The notes under the pieces: model-generated
Database searches by the model: none
What the model saw: only the letters and a program-made list of their open reading frames with translations
What the model was told of the DNA's origin: nothing
Program-made: the position numbers and the translations under genes
NCBI RefSeq assembly: GCF_014694375.1
Contig: NZ_JAAUWW010000006.1
Span: forward strand, 62,001 to 126,000
Length of the DNA: 64,000 bases
From: Vibrio sp. S17_S38
GTDB taxonomy: Bacteria > Pseudomonadota > Gammaproteobacteria > Enterobacterales > Vibrionaceae
Direction of reading: 5' to 3'
Shown: in pieces, positions 30,204 to 39,960 of the stretch
Layout: each line of letters begins with the position of its first letter
Position numbering within the stretch: position 1 is the stretch's first letter

Positions 30204-31088
30204 CTAAAGAGAGGCTTCTTCTGTCGAATAACCGCCAGAAATTGGTATATGTGCGATTGATTGCCAATCCTTCCAAACAGGCTCAACACCTGCAGGTAAC
30301 CATAAATTTCGGCCTAGCTCCATCCACGGAGAAGGATAGTGAAAATCCGAACCTTGTGAGGCTAATAGATTATATTCTATTGCATAATCTGCCAAAGTAC
30401 GGCGTTCTTGCGGTGCTTGCTGCGGTTGAGCAACTTCCATTGCATCGCCACCGGCTTCTACGAATGCAGCAAGTAAACGCTTTAACCATTTTGCTGTCAA
30501 TTGATACCGCGCTGGATGAGCCAAAACCGCTTCACCACCTGCAGCATGAATAGCATTGACAGCATCACTCATTGAGCACCATGAAGGCGGTACATAACCA
30601 GGGTTATTGCGGGTAAGATATTTTTTAAAAACCATCTGCATCGTTTTGGCATAGCCATTATCCACTAACCATTTAGCAAAATGGGCTCGCGTAATAGAGG
30701 CATCACCGGCAATCGCTTTTACTTCGTCTAAAACACCTTCACGCGTATGCTTCGCCAAACGTTCGGCTATCAACTCTGAACGTGTAATTCGACGCTGTTT
30801 TTGTTCTTTAATTAATTGTTGTAACTCTGCATTATCAATATCAATATTGAGTCCAACAATGTGGATATCTTTATTTTGCCAAACCGTCGAAAACTCAATC
30901 CCATTGATCAGATGCACCGGTAATGATTGCGATTTAATATATTGTTTAGCTTCACTAATAGCATCCACACTGTCATGGTCGGTGATCGCCAACACATCAA
31001 TATTGAACTCGACAGCGCGATCCAGTAATTGCACAGTAGAAAAACGCCCATCAGAACAAGTTGTATGGCTATGCAAATCTATTCGCAT
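30204..31088 (-). CDS. rnm: PHP-domain exonuclease RNase AM (YciV/TrpH)
   Basis: PHP-family metal-dependent 5'-3' exonuclease reported in E. coli to trim rRNA 5' ends and to degrade pAp. 294 residues. Metal-binding PHP motifs: '[11 protein letters not shown]' near residue 3-13, 'ITDHDSVD' near 36-43, 'EFSTVW' and '[10 protein letters not shown]', and 'HPARY' / 'QGSDFHYP' at the C-terminal side. Start at ATG 31088; one more in-frame codon upstream (TTG) is unlikely. It diverges from the trp operon, whose promoter lies 30 bases upstream of its start. Confidence 0.95.
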   Translation of the reverse strand: MRIDLHSHTTCSDGRFSTVQLLDRAVEFNIDVLAITDHDSVDAISEAKQYIKSQSLPVHLINGIEFSTVWQNKDIHIVGLNIDIDNAELQQLIKEQKQRRITRSELIAERLAKHTREGVLDEVKAIAGDASITRAHFAKWLVDNGYAKTMQMVFKKYLTRNNPGYVPPSWCSMSDAVNAIHAAGGEAVLAHPARYQLTAKWLKRLLAAFVEAGGDAMEVAQPQQAPQERRTLADYAIEYNLLASQGSDFHYPSPWMELGRNLWLPAGVEPVWKDWQSIAHIPISGGYSTEEASL

Positions 31089-31118
31089 CAAAGGTACTCA
31101 ATTTAATCGAAAAAAGGC

Positions 31119-31150
31119 TTGACCTAAAAACAATAAACTAGTTTACTAGT
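31119..31150 (+). promoter_or_regulatory. trp operon promoter and TrpR operator
   Basis: -35 TTGACC (31119-31124), 17-base spacer, -10 TTTACT (31142-31147). The perfect TrpR-type palindromic operator ACTAGTTTACTAGT covers 31137-31150, overlapping the -10. It differs from the E. coli operator core ACTAGTTAACTAGT at one base. TrpR with tryptophan would block RNA polymerase here. Confidence 0.9.
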
Positions 31151-31187
31151 ACATAAGTTTTCAAGATCAATTTCGGAGGTTTGGTTT

Positions 31188-31304
31188 ATGTTTCCATCAT
31201 CACAAGATTCTAACATTCATCGTTACCATAAAGAACCGCTTTATGTGGTTTCCTTATCGACTTTACTCACTCGTTGGCTTGCTTGGCACTTGATCTCATC
31301 ATAG
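31188..31304 (+). CDS. trpL: trp operon leader peptide
   Basis: 38-codon leader peptide starting ATG 31188 after a strong TCGGAGGTT ribosome binding site and ending TAG at 31304. It contains two Trp codons close together near the end (RWLAWHL). Scarcity of charged tRNA-Trp would stall the ribosome at these codons and favour pairing of AGCGGG (31303-31308) with CCCGCT (31338-31343), preventing terminator formation. Longer than the 14-residue E. coli leader. Too short for gene finders but well supported by position and Trp content. Confidence 0.88.
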   Translation: MFPSSQDSNIHRYHKEPLYVVSLSTLLTRWLAWHLISS

Positions 31305-31360
31305 CGGGTGTGTGATTTTCATCATTAGGATGTAAAGCCCGCTCTTAATGCGGTTTTTTT
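31303..31360 (+). promoter_or_regulatory. trp attenuator (antiterminator/terminator)
   Basis: The terminator stem CCGC / GCGG (31339-31342, 31350-31353), preceded by AAA and followed by seven T, lies 108 bases before trpE. The alternative partner AGCGGG at 31303-31308 is complementary to CCCGCT at 31338-31343 and overlaps the trpL stop codon. Together with trpL this is classical ribosome-mediated attenuation. The exact segment 1:2 pairing was not resolved. Confidence 0.8.
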
Positions 31361-31468
31361 AATATCTTCATATAAGAAACCCCAATTAAACGTTTTCATT
31401 TTTATACAAATCGTTTTATAACAGAATGAAAACAAACGGAATGATAATTTAAGTTTAAAGGACGTCTT

Positions 31469-33091
31469 ATGAATAAGGCTGCGCAAATCCATAATTCAAT
31501 GATAGAAAAAAAACACGCAATTGATGTGTTTCAACTAGAAACCCCTTATCTTGACGATCCTACTCAAGTTTTCAATGCGTTGTGTGTCAATGCACATCAA
31601 GAACAAGATACTCAAAACAGCCTATTACTTGAAAGTGCAGAGATCAGCTCAAAAGAAAATTTAAAAAGTTTATTATTAGTTGATGCCGCCGTTCGTATTG
31701 AATGTCGGGGACACCAAGTTACTCTGACAGCCAAAACTAATAATGGTCAACAACTTCTTCAGGCAATCAAAAGTAATATTAACTCACAAATATTAACGCA
31801 AATAAGTGATAACCAAATTGAGCTGACATTCTTAGCACCCAATGAATTATTAGATGAAGATAGCCGTTTACGTGAAGCGTCTAGCTTTGATGCTCTTCGT
31901 CTTATCCAGCACAGTTTTGATATAGAAGGTAAAGATAAGCATGCTATTTTTATCGGTGGATTATTTGCCTACGATTTAGTCGCAAACTTTGAATCATTAG
32001 GTGATGTGAAAAGCATTGATAATTGTCCAGATTATGTATTTTATGTCGCAGAAACACTGATGGTATTTGATCATCAAACAAAACAATGTCATGTGCAGGC
32101 CAGTGCTTTTAATGCAAACCAAGCGACGAAAGAACAATTGCAACAACGATTACACGACATCAGTGAGCATTGTACTGATGTGGCACCACTGCCAGCCGCT
32201 ACGGTTGTTGAAGATATGTCCGTTAACACAAACATCAGCGACGCAGATTTTTGCCAAATTGTCCAAACTTTGAAACAAAATGTCATTAAAGGCGATGTTT
32301 TCCAAGTTGTTCCCTCTCGACGCTTTACGCTTCCGTGTCCATCACCTTTAGCCGCATATAAAGCACTCAAATACAGTAATCCAAGCCCATACATGTTTTA
32401 CATGAAAGATGAATTGTTTACATTATTTGGCGCATCACCGGAAAGCGCACTTAAATATGATGCTCAAACCGAGCAAGTCGAGATTTACCCGATTGCCGGA
32501 ACGCGCCGCCGAGGAAAAAATACCGATGGCAGTATCAACTTTGATTTAGACAGCCGCATTGAATTAGAGCTTCGCAGCGACACAAAAGAAAATGCTGAAC
32601 ATATGATGCTAGTCGATTTAGCTCGTAATGATGTGGCGAGAATTTCCACAGCAGGATCTCGCCATGTCGCAGATTTACTGAAAGTTGACCGCTACAGCCA
32701 CGTTATGCATTTAGTTTCACGAGTTGTGGGTGAACTGCGCCATGATTTAGATGCCCTACACGCTTACCAGGCCACAATGAATATGGGCACATTAACTGGC
32801 GCTCCTAAGATTCGTGCAATGCAATTGATTAGAGATGTTGAGAAACAGCGACGTGGTACTTATGGCGGTGCTGTCGGTTACTTAACGGGCGAAGGCGACT
32901 TAGATACTTGTATCGTGATCCGTTCGGCCTATGTCGAAAATGGTATTGCTACCGTTCAAGCAGGCGCAGGTGTTGTCTTTGATTCTGAACCACAATCAGA
33001 AGCAGATGAAACTCGCGGTAAAGCGCAAGCCTGTATTAGTGCTATTCAAGCTGCACATCAATCTCCTATTAATAAAACCAATCAAGGGTAA
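31469..33091 (+). CDS. trpE: Anthranilate synthase component I
   Basis: Converts chorismate and ammonia (from TrpG) to anthranilate, the first committed step to tryptophan. 540 residues (E. coli 520). The feedback-inhibition site motif 'LLLESAEI' is at about residues 51-58. The chorismate-binding domain carries 'VFQVVPSRRFTLPC', 'PSPYMFYM', 'GASPESALK', 'PIAGTRRRGK', 'ENAEHMMLVDLARNDVARI' and 'GAPKIRAMQLI'. ATG 31469 follows AAAGGACGTCTT. First structural gene of trpEGD(CF)BA. Confidence 0.98.
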   Translation: MNKAAQIHNSMIEKKHAIDVFQLETPYLDDPTQVFNALCVNAHQEQDTQNSLLLESAEISSKENLKSLLLVDAAVRIECRGHQVTLTAKTNNGQQLLQAIKSNINSQILTQISDNQIELTFLAPNELLDEDSRLREASSFDALRLIQHSFDIEGKDKHAIFIGGLFAYDLVANFESLGDVKSIDNCPDYVFYVAETLMVFDHQTKQCHVQASAFNANQATKEQLQQRLHDISEHCTDVAPLPAATVVEDMSVNTNISDADFCQIVQTLKQNVIKGDVFQVVPSRRFTLPCPSPLAAYKALKYSNPSPYMFYMKDELFTLFGASPESALKYDAQTEQVEIYPIAGTRRRGKNTDGSINFDLDSRIELELRSDTKENAEHMMLVDLARNDVARISTAGSRHVADLLKVDRYSHVMHLVSRVVGELRHDLDALHAYQATMNMGTLTGAPKIRAMQLIRDVEKQRRGTYGGAVGYLTGEGDLDTCIVIRSAYVENGIATVQAGAGVVFDSEPQSEADETRGKAQACISAIQAAHQSPINKTNQG

Positions 33092-33101
33092 GGTGACTAG
33101 A

Positions 33102-33683
33102 ATGGCTAATATCATATTTGTCGATAATTTTGACTCATTCACCTATAACCTTGTGGATCAATTCCGCAGCTTAGGTCACAGTGTCACTATTTATAGAAAC
33201 AACATCGCAGCTAAAACTATTGAAATAGCAATAAACGAACTTGATAACCCTATTGTGGTGCTATCCCCTGGCCCTGGTGAACCAAGTAAAGCTGGTTGTA
33301 TGCCAGATCTTATCCAGCTTTTAAAAGGTAAAGTACCAATGATTGGTATTTGCTTAGGGCATCAAGCTATTGTTGAAGCTTATGGCGGTACGGTTGCTGG
33401 CGCGGGTGAAATCATTCATGGGAAAGTGTCAATGATGGTGCATGACAATCATCCAACGTACCAAGGCTTGCCATCTCCTTTTGCTATCGCACGTTACCAT
33501 TCATTGGTTGCAACACATGTCAGTGAACAATTGACGGTAACATCAGCAGTAAATGGCTTGGTCATGTCCGTGGTCGAAGAAAACCATAAAGTGTGTGGTT
33601 TTCAATTTCATCCAGAATCCATAATGACAACGTATGGAGCCACCTTGCTAGAGAACACCATCAACTGGGCGCTCGAAAAATAA
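33102..33683 (+). CDS. trpG: Anthranilate synthase component II (glutamine amidotransferase)
   Basis: Glutaminase subunit that supplies ammonia to TrpE. 193 residues, class I amidotransferase with the triad Cys84 (GICLGHQ), His170 and Glu172 (FQFHPES). It is a free-standing protein, not fused to TrpD as in E. coli. Start ATG 33102 chosen from the family N-terminus MANIIFVDNFDSFTYNL and AAGGTGA upstream; the open frame runs further back inside trpE. Ten bases after the trpE stop. Confidence 0.97.
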   Translation: MANIIFVDNFDSFTYNLVDQFRSLGHSVTIYRNNIAAKTIEIAINELDNPIVVLSPGPGEPSKAGCMPDLIQLLKGKVPMIGICLGHQAIVEAYGGTVAGAGEIIHGKVSMMVHDNHPTYQGLPSPFAIARYHSLVATHVSEQLTVTSAVNGLVMSVVEENHKVCGFQFHPESIMTTYGATLLENTINWALEK

Positions 33684-33729
33684 AAATAATAATCGATGAG
33701 CGCTAAATAAAAAATTCAAGGACAACGTT

Positions 33730-34728
33730 ATGCAAGACATTATCAATAAGTTATACGCGCAAACTAATTTAACTGAAAACGAAAGCCATCAATTATTCGA
33801 TAGCATCATTAAAGGTGAAATGGATCCGATTTTACTCGGCTCGGTATTAACGGCATTGAAAATTAAAGGTGAAACCTCGGAAGAAATCACAGGAGCTGCC
33901 AATGCGCTATTAGCGAATGCATCTTTCTTCCCAACCATTGAAGGTGACTTTGCCGATATCGTCGGTACCGGCGGCGATGGCTCGAATACCATAAATATTT
34001 CGACCACTGCAGCATTTGTTGCTGCTGCTTGTGGCGTAAGAATAGCAAAACATGGCAACCGCGGTGTATCCAGCAAATCTGGTTCGTCCGATCTTCTTGA
34101 TTCATTTGGCATCAATCTCGCGATGAGCCCAGAAGACACCAAAACGGCAATCGATGAAATTGGCGTCGCATTCTTATTCGCACCCCAGTATCACGGCGGT
34201 GTTCGCCACGCAATGCCGGTTCGTCAAGCAATGAAAACTCGCACCATATTTAATCTACTTGGCCCTTTAATTAATCCAGCTCGCCCTAATATACAATTAA
34301 TGGGTGTTTATGATGAGTCATTGGTTCGCCCTATTGCCAAGACCTTGGCACAAATGGGATTAAAGCGCGCGGCCGTCGTTCACGGCAGCGGTTTAGATGA
34401 AGTGGCGATTCATGGCTCAACCTTAGTCAATGAAATCATCAACGGTGAAATTATTGAATACACTTTAACGCCTGAAGATTTTGGAGTACAAGCGTACCCA
34501 CTAGAGGCAATTAAAGGTGGAGAACCAGCTGAAAATCGCGACATCATCACCAAAATATTGAATGGAAAAGGCACTGAAGCACAAGTTTCTGCCGTCGCAG
34601 TTAACGTAGCCTTATTATTACGTTTATTTGGTCAAGAAGATTTAAAAGCCAATACTCAACAAGCGATTGAGGCAATGAGTTCAGGTAAAGCGTATCAACT
34701 TGTGACCCAACTTGCCTCTCGCGGTTAG
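33730..34728 (+). CDS. trpD: Anthranilate phosphoribosyltransferase
   Basis: Transfers phosphoribosyl from PRPP to anthranilate. 332 residues. The PRPP-binding GTGGDGSNTINISTT motif is near residues 78-92, with 'KHGNRGVSSKSGSSDLL' and the anthranilate tunnel segment 'FLFAPQYHGGVRHAMPVR'. Arg in 'MKTRTIFNLLGPLINPA' is conserved. Clear ribosome binding site (AAGGACAACGTT) at 33730. Separate from trpG by 46 bases. Confidence 0.97.
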   Translation: MQDIINKLYAQTNLTENESHQLFDSIIKGEMDPILLGSVLTALKIKGETSEEITGAANALLANASFFPTIEGDFADIVGTGGDGSNTINISTTAAFVAAACGVRIAKHGNRGVSSKSGSSDLLDSFGINLAMSPEDTKTAIDEIGVAFLFAPQYHGGVRHAMPVRQAMKTRTIFNLLGPLINPARPNIQLMGVYDESLVRPIAKTLAQMGLKRAAVVHGSGLDEVAIHGSTLVNEIINGEIIEYTLTPEDFGVQAYPLEAIKGGEPAENRDIITKILNGKGTEAQVSAVAVNVALLLRLFGQEDLKANTQQAIEAMSSGKAYQLVTQLASRG

Positions 34729-34748
34729 CAGATTTAAAAGGATTGATA

Positions 34749-36200
34749 ATGGAAACCGTATTAGCACAAATAGTGGCCGACAAACGACTTTGGGTCGAAG
34801 AACGTAAAATACAACAGCCTCTTGAAAGTTTTAAACAACAATTAATACCCAGTGATCGTAGTTTTTTCGATGCCTTAAACACAGGTAAAACTGAGTTTAT
34901 TTTAGAGTGTAAGAAAGCCTCACCGTCTAAAGGTTTGATCCGTGATGATTTTGACCTTGATTACATTGCCTCAGTATATGCAAATCATGCCAGCGCAATT
35001 TCAGTTCTTACAGATAGTAAATATTTCCAAGGGGATTTTGAGTTTATCCCTCAAGTACGTAATCAAGTGACACAGCCTGTGATCTGCAAAGATTTCATGA
35101 TTGACGAATACCAAGTTTATTTAGCTCGTCATTATCAAGCTGATGCAATTTTACTGATGCTTTCAGTGCTCAATGATGATGAATATCGACACCTTGCCAA
35201 CGTAGCCGCTAGCTTAAACCTTGGTTATCTGACCGAAATCAGTAATGAAGAAGAGCTAGAACGAGCTATTGAATTAAAAGCGCCAGTCGTTGGAATTAAT
35301 AATCGTAACTTGCGTGATTTATCCATCACACTTGAACGAACCAAAGAATTAGCTCCTCGCTTACCTAAAGGCACCATTGTCATTTCAGAATCGGGTATTC
35401 ATAACCACCAACAAGTGAAAGAATTATCGCACTATGCCAATGGATTTTTAATTGGTAGTTCGTTAATGTCAGAAGACAATTTAGAACTGGCTGTACGCCG
35501 TGTGTTGTTGGGTGAAAATAAAGTTTGTGGTCTAACTCATCCTGATGATGCTAACCGCGCTTATCAAGCTGGTAGTGTTTATGGCGGACTTATTTTTGTT
35601 AAAAACTCTAAACGTTGCGTCGATATTGAAACTGCACGTTTAATCATGAGCGGTGCTCCTCTTCATTATGTAGGTGTATTTCAAAATCTTGGCTCGTTGA
35701 AAAATCAACTAGTTAAAAATAAATCATTGCAAAGTCATACTCTCGATGAAATTGCTCAAATAGCGAATCAGTTAGGTTTGGCCGCGGTGCAATTACACGG
35801 TAATGAAACACAAGCCGACATAACTAAATTGCGTTCTTTATTGCCAAAAAGCATCAAAATCTGGAAAGCTTATGGCGTGAGTAATACGCTACCCACCCTA
35901 CTTGAAAAGCATGTCGATAAACATTTACTCGATACTCAAGTAGGGAATCAATCCGGAGGAACAGGAATGAGTTTTGATTGGGATCTACTAGAAGAATATT
36001 CACAGACAGGTACAGGTGAAACATCCACCAGCCACCGAGCCCGTATTATGCTCGCTGGCGGCCTTTCTCCAGATAATATTGTAGAAGCCGGACAGCTCGG
36101 TTGCATTGGATTGGATTTAAACTCAGGAGTCGAATTCGAACCGGGTAAGAAAGATCCAGCCAAATTAGACGCTGCGTTTAAAGCATTAAGAAATTATTAG
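34749..36200 (+). CDS. trpCF: Bifunctional indole-3-glycerol phosphate synthase / phosphoribosylanthranilate isomerase
   Basis: Fused TrpC-TrpF, 483 residues, as in E. coli. N-terminal IGPS barrel (1 to about 255): 'ILECKKASPSKGLI' (catalytic Glu and Lys), 'VICKDFMIDEYQVYLA', 'VGINNRNLRDLSI', 'VISESGI'. C-terminal PRAI barrel (about 256-483): 'KVCGLTHPDDA', 'AAVQLHGNE', 'LLDTQVGNQSGGTGMSFDW', 'LAGGLSPDNI', 'GLDLNSGVEFEPGKKD'. Start at ATG 34749 with AAAAGGA upstream; an in-frame TTG two codons earlier is less likely. Confidence 0.97.
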   Translation: METVLAQIVADKRLWVEERKIQQPLESFKQQLIPSDRSFFDALNTGKTEFILECKKASPSKGLIRDDFDLDYIASVYANHASAISVLTDSKYFQGDFEFIPQVRNQVTQPVICKDFMIDEYQVYLARHYQADAILLMLSVLNDDEYRHLANVAASLNLGYLTEISNEEELERAIELKAPVVGINNRNLRDLSITLERTKELAPRLPKGTIVISESGIHNHQQVKELSHYANGFLIGSSLMSEDNLELAVRRVLLGENKVCGLTHPDDANRAYQAGSVYGGLIFVKNSKRCVDIETARLIMSGAPLHYVGVFQNLGSLKNQLVKNKSLQSHTLDEIAQIANQLGLAAVQLHGNETQADITKLRSLLPKSIKIWKAYGVSNTLPTLLEKHVDKHLLDTQVGNQSGGTGMSFDWDLLEEYSQTGTGETSTSHRARIMLAGGLSPDNIVEAGQLGCIGLDLNSGVEFEPGKKDPAKLDAAFKALRNY

Positions 36201-36251
36201 ATTATTTAGCGATTGATATCATCGTTAATCGCCAACAGAAAGGATTATTGT

Positions 36252-37460
36252 ATGCCTAAGTTAGACCCGTATTTTGGTGAGTTTGGTGGTCAATATGTAC
36301 CACAAATTTTAGTGCCTGCACTTGATCAACTTGAGCAAGCGTTTATTGACGCACAAGAAGATGATGAATTCCAAGCCGAGTTCATGGGGTTATTACAAGA
36401 ATATGCAGGTCGCCCGACTGCATTGACTTTGTGCCGTAATATGACAAAAGGTACAAAAACGAAATTGTACTTAAAACGTGAAGATTTACTTCATGGCGGT
36501 GCACACAAAACCAACCAAGTATTAGGTCAAGCCCTTCTCGCTAAACGTATGGGTAAAAAAGAAATTATAGCGGAAACTGGCGCTGGGCAGCATGGCGTTG
36601 CAACTGCATTAGCTTGTGCATTACTCGATTTAAAATGTCGCGTCTACATGGGAGCAAAAGATGTTGAACGCCAAAGCCCTAACGTATTTCGCATGAAATT
36701 AATGGGCGCAGAAGTTATTCCAGTCCATTCAGGTTCAGCCACACTAAAAGATGCATGCAATGAAGCGTTACGTGACTGGTCCGCCACTTATGAAGATGCC
36801 CATTATCTTTTAGGGACAGCAGCTGGTCCTCATCCATTTCCTACCATAGTGCGTGAATTCCAACGCATGATTGGTGAAGAAACCAAAAACCAAATTCTTG
36901 CGCGTGAAGGCCGTCTGCCAGATGCTGTCATTGCTTGTGTTGGTGGCGGTTCTAATGCCATCGGTATGTTTGCTGATTTTATTCCGGATACAGAAGTTGG
37001 TTTAATCGGTGTTGAGCCCGCGGGTTTAGGTATCGATACTGACCAACATGGCGCACCACTTAAACATGGTAAAACTGGGATTTTCTTTGGTATGAAATCG
37101 CCGTTAATGCAAGATAGCTTTGGTCAAATTGAAGAATCTTACTCTGTTTCCGCAGGGTTAGACTTCCCATCGGTTGGCCCACAACACGCACATCTAAATG
37201 CCACTGGTCGTGCACAATATGTTTCGATCACCGATGATGAAGCACTAGATGCATTCCAAAATCTTGCGCTACACGAAGGCATTATTCCAGCACTTGAGTC
37301 TTCTCATGCTCTTGCTTATGCTTTAAAGATGGCTTACGAAGATCCGAAAAAAGAACAACTCCTAGTCGTAAACCTTTCTGGGCGTGGTGATAAAGATATT
37401 TTTACTGTGCACAAGTTATTGGAAGATCGGTTATTAGAAGAAAAAGGAGGAGCTTTATAA
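36252..37460 (+). CDS. trpB: Tryptophan synthase beta chain
   Basis: PLP enzyme joining indole and serine to tryptophan; 402 residues. The PLP lysine is Lys86 in HGGAHKTNQ; '[10 protein letters not shown]', the phosphate-binding '[10 protein letters not shown]' loop and C-terminal 'NLSGRGDKD' are present. ATG 36252 ([16 protein letters not shown]) has AAAGGATT upstream; the frame extends 13 codons upstream without homology. The stop overlaps the trpA start by one base (TAATG), giving translational coupling and balanced alpha2beta2 assembly. Confidence 0.98.
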   Translation: MPKLDPYFGEFGGQYVPQILVPALDQLEQAFIDAQEDDEFQAEFMGLLQEYAGRPTALTLCRNMTKGTKTKLYLKREDLLHGGAHKTNQVLGQALLAKRMGKKEIIAETGAGQHGVATALACALLDLKCRVYMGAKDVERQSPNVFRMKLMGAEVIPVHSGSATLKDACNEALRDWSATYEDAHYLLGTAAGPHPFPTIVREFQRMIGEETKNQILAREGRLPDAVIACVGGGSNAIGMFADFIPDTEVGLIGVEPAGLGIDTDQHGAPLKHGKTGIFFGMKSPLMQDSFGQIEESYSVSAGLDFPSVGPQHAHLNATGRAQYVSITDDEALDAFQNLALHEGIIPALESSHALAYALKMAYEDPKKEQLLVVNLSGRGDKDIFTVHKLLEDRLLEEKGGAL

Positions 37461-38278
37461 TGACAATATTAACACAACGCTATAAATCACTATTCAGTTC
37501 ACTCGAAGAGAAAAAACAAGGTGCATTTGTTCCCTTTGTTACGATTGGCGATCCAAACCCAGAGCTATCATTAGAGATTATTCATACCTTAATTAAATCC
37601 GGTGCAGATGCATTAGAGCTTGGTTTCCCATTCTCCGATCCACTTGCTGATGGACCAACAATTCAAGGGGCAAATATTCGCGCATTAGATTCAGGAACAA
37701 CACCTGACACCTGCTTTGATATTATTACTCAAATCCGCCGTGAATACCCAGATATGCCAATTGGTTTACTCGTTTATGCAAACTTAGTCTTTGCTCGTGG
37801 TATTGATGATTTTTATTCTCGTTGCCAGCAAGCTGGAGTTGACTCAGTCTTAATCGCGGATGTACCAACCGGTGAAAGTGCGCCGTTTAATCAAGCAGCC
37901 AAAGCTCATGGCATTCATCCTATTTTTATCGCTCCACCTACAGCCGACGATAAAACCTTAGAACAAGTATCAAGTTTAGGTGGTGGCTATACTTATTTGC
38001 TTTCTCGTTCAGGTGTCACTGGCGCAGAAACCAAAGCTAAGATGCCGGTTCATGCCTTGCTCGATAGATTAAGCCAATTTAACGCACCTCCTGCATTACT
38101 TGGATTTGGTATTTCAGAGCCATCACAAGTCCATGAGGCTATTATCGCAGGTGCTGCGGGTGCAATTTCTGGTTCAGCGGTAGTAAAAATCATCGAAGCC
38201 AATAAAGAAGATCCAGAAACCATGCTGAAAAAACTTGCCATCTTTGTTTCCGGAATGAAAGCTGCGACACAAAAGTAA
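37460..38278 (+). CDS. trpA: Tryptophan synthase alpha chain
   Basis: Cleaves indole-3-glycerol phosphate to indole and glyceraldehyde-3-phosphate; 272 residues (Salmonella 268). Catalytic Glu53 and Asp64 in [16 protein letters not shown]; loop 6 '[11 protein letters not shown]' and phosphate-binding '[10 protein letters not shown]' and 'ISGSAVV' are present. Last gene of the trp operon, followed by a strong terminator. Confidence 0.98.
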   Translation: MTILTQRYKSLFSSLEEKKQGAFVPFVTIGDPNPELSLEIIHTLIKSGADALELGFPFSDPLADGPTIQGANIRALDSGTTPDTCFDIITQIRREYPDMPIGLLVYANLVFARGIDDFYSRCQQAGVDSVLIADVPTGESAPFNQAAKAHGIHPIFIAPPTADDKTLEQVSSLGGGYTYLLSRSGVTGAETKAKMPVHALLDRLSQFNAPPALLGFGISEPSQVHEAIIAGAAGAISGSAVVKIIEANKEDPETMLKKLAIFVSGMKAATQK

Positions 38279-38313
38279 TGCCAATAAGAGGAAATACTGC
38301 CTACTAGACAGAC

Positions 38314-38340
38314 AAAAGGAGCATCTTTGCTCCTTTTTTG
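38314..38340 (+). terminator. trp operon terminator
   Basis: 9-bp stem AAAAGGAGC / GCTCCTTTT with a 6-base loop and a run of T, 36 bases after the trpA stop. Confidence 0.9.
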
Positions 38341-38422
38341 TAGCAAAGTATCTCTAAACGGTTTTCATTTAAATGAAATTGGTTAGACTGAGCCCCATCA
38401 TTGATAACAGATAAAAGACAGC

Positions 38423-38962
38423 ATGAAGCAATTTATTGATTTTATTCCACTGGTTATTTTTTTCTTTCTCTACAAAAGTTATGACATTTATGTCGCCACG
38501 GGTGCATTAATTGCGGCTACCGCCGTACAAGTGACTGTGACCTACTTCCTTTATAAGAAAGTAGAAAAAATGCAAATTATTACTTTTTTAATGGTGGCCA
38601 TTTTTGGTGGTATGACACTATTTTTCCACGATGATAACTTCATTAAATGGAAAGTGACCATTATCTATGCATTATTCTCTATTGGTTTATTAGTCTCAGA
38701 TTATATTGGTAAACCAGTTATTAAAGGCATGCTTGGTAAAGAAATTACTTTACCCGACACCATTTGGAAACGTGTCAATATTGCATGGGTGATATTTTTT
38801 GCACTATGCGCGGTTATCAATATTTATGTTGCTTATAAATTACCGTTGGATGTCTGGGTTAACTTTAAAGTCTTTGGTTTATTAATCGCCACTTTTGCCT
38901 ATACGTTATTAACCGGTGTTTATATCTATAAATACATGCCAAAAGAAACTAAAGAAAAATAA
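38423..38962 (+). CDS. yciB: Inner membrane septation protein A (YciB/IspZ)
   Basis: Inner-membrane protein of 179 residues with five hydrophobic segments, matching E. coli YciB ('[18 protein letters not shown]', '[15 protein letters not shown]', '[18 protein letters not shown]'). In E. coli it affects envelope integrity and interacts with division and elongation proteins; the Shigella homologue was described as septation protein A. Located between trp and yciA as in E. coli and other Vibrio relatives. Own hairpin terminator downstream. Confidence 0.96.
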   Translation: MKQFIDFIPLVIFFFLYKSYDIYVATGALIAATAVQVTVTYFLYKKVEKMQIITFLMVAIFGGMTLFFHDDNFIKWKVTIIYALFSIGLLVSDYIGKPVIKGMLGKEITLPDTIWKRVNIAWVIFFALCAVINIYVAYKLPLDVWVNFKVFGLLIATFAYTLLTGVYIYKYMPKETKEK

Positions 38963-38999
38963 CCCCCTGTATCTATAATTAGATCTCTACTCCATACTG

Positions 39000-39030
39000 A
39001 ATCGCCACTTAACTGTGGCGATTTAATTTT
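39000..39030 (+). terminator. Terminator of yciB
   Basis: 9-bp perfect stem AATCGCCAC / GTGGCGATT with a 6-base loop followed by TAATTTT. Confidence 0.75.
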
Positions 39031-39044
39031 CTTCCTAGATAATC

Positions 39045-39078
39045 TTTAGGAAGAAGCAATGTTTAGGAAGAAGCAATG
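39045..39078 (+). repeat. 17-bp tandem duplication covering the yciA ribosome binding site and start
   Basis: TTTAGGAAGAAGCAATG occurs twice in direct tandem (39045-39061 and 39062-39078). Each copy holds a Shine-Dalgarno AGGAAG and an ATG. The first ATG opens a six-codon frame (MFRKKQ) ending in TGA that overlaps the ATG of yciA as ATGA. Confidence 0.9.
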
Positions 39079-39486
39079 AACACTGAATTAGACACACCAA
39101 AAGGCTCAATGATCCTTCGTACTTTAGCCATGCCAGCAGACACCAATGCTAATGGTGATATTTTTGGTGGCTGGATCATGTCCCAACTCGATCTAGCTGG
39201 AGCGATTTTGGCTAAAGAAATAGCCAACAGCCGCGTGGTAACAGTTTCGGTTTCTAGTATTACCTTCAAACAACCCGTTGCAGTTGGAGATGTCGTCTGC
39301 TGTTATGGCGATTGTATTAAGGTTGGTAATACATCAATGTCGATTGCTTTAGAGGTTTGGGTAAAATCGGTGAGCATTGAAGGTGTCGGCGCGAAGAATA
39401 AAGTCTGTGAAGCCACTTTTAATTATGTTGCTATTGATGCCAACGGTCGTCCTTGTGCAGTACGCCCTCAGGCTGAAGCAAAGTAA
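39076..39486 (+). CDS. yciA: Acyl-CoA thioesterase YciA
   Basis: Hotdog-fold thioesterase hydrolysing a broad range of acyl-CoAs; 136 residues (E. coli 132). The catalytic loop 'PADTNANGDIFGGWIMSQLDLAGA' (Asn/Asp) is near residues 16-39, with 'VGDVVCCYGD' and 'KVCEATFNYVAID' following. The start at 39076 follows a duplicated ribosome binding site/start segment, so a tiny upstream minicistron could couple to it. Confidence 0.96.
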   Translation: MNTELDTPKGSMILRTLAMPADTNANGDIFGGWIMSQLDLAGAILAKEIANSRVVTVSVSSITFKQPVAVGDVVCCYGDCIKVGNTSMSIALEVWVKSVSIEGVGAKNKVCEATFNYVAIDANGRPCAVRPQAEAK

Positions 39487-39517
39487 CCAATACTAAGTGT
39501 GTTTCCAAGCGCATAAA

Positions 39518-39567
39518 ATAGGCTACCAATATGGCTTTTACGGTCAAATGGTAGCCTTATTTTTTTT
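39518..39567 (+). terminator. Terminator of yciA
   Basis: 9-bp perfect stem AGGCTACCA / TGGTAGCCT with a 20-base loop, followed by TATTTTTTTT. Confidence 0.8.
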
Positions 39568-39651
39568 AGCAGCGTATATTAAGCTATTCATTCAGTACAA
39601 CAATAATCTAAAAACTACTGTTAGTTTCAATACAATAAAGGACTATTATCA

Positions 39652-39951
39652 ATGTGGTATGTTATTTTTTCTCAAGACGTTGAAAATTCTCTCGAAAAAC
39701 GCATGAGTGTTAGAGATAAACACTTAGAGCGATTAAATACATTAAAAGATGAAGGCCGCCTACTCGTTGCCGGACCTATGCCCGCTATAGACTCAGAAAA
39801 CCCGGGCGATGCAGGCTTTACCGGTTCAACTGTTATTGCTGATTTCAATTCTTTAGAAGAAGCACAAACGTGGGCAGATAATGATCCTTACGTTGCGGCA
39901 GGTGTTTATGCTCATGTCACCGTCAAGCCATTTAAAAAAGTCCTTCCATAA
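39652..39951 (+). CDS. yciI: YCII-family protein YciI
   Basis: Small 99-residue ferredoxin-like alpha/beta barrel protein of the YCII family. The match to E. coli YciI is near full-length ('MWYVIFSQD', '[16 protein letters not shown]', '[25 protein letters not shown]', '[18 protein letters not shown]'). The His-Asp pair of the family (H in DKHLERL and D in the GPMPAID region) is present. Biochemical function is not settled; related proteins include muconolactone-like and dehalogenase-like enzymes. Nine bases upstream of the lipoprotein gene, hence likely cotranscribed. Confidence 0.95.
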   Translation: MWYVIFSQDVENSLEKRMSVRDKHLERLNTLKDEGRLLVAGPMPAIDSENPGDAGFTGSTVIADFNSLEEAQTWADNDPYVAAGVYAHVTVKPFKKVLP

Positions 39952-39960
39952 AGAGTTTTT

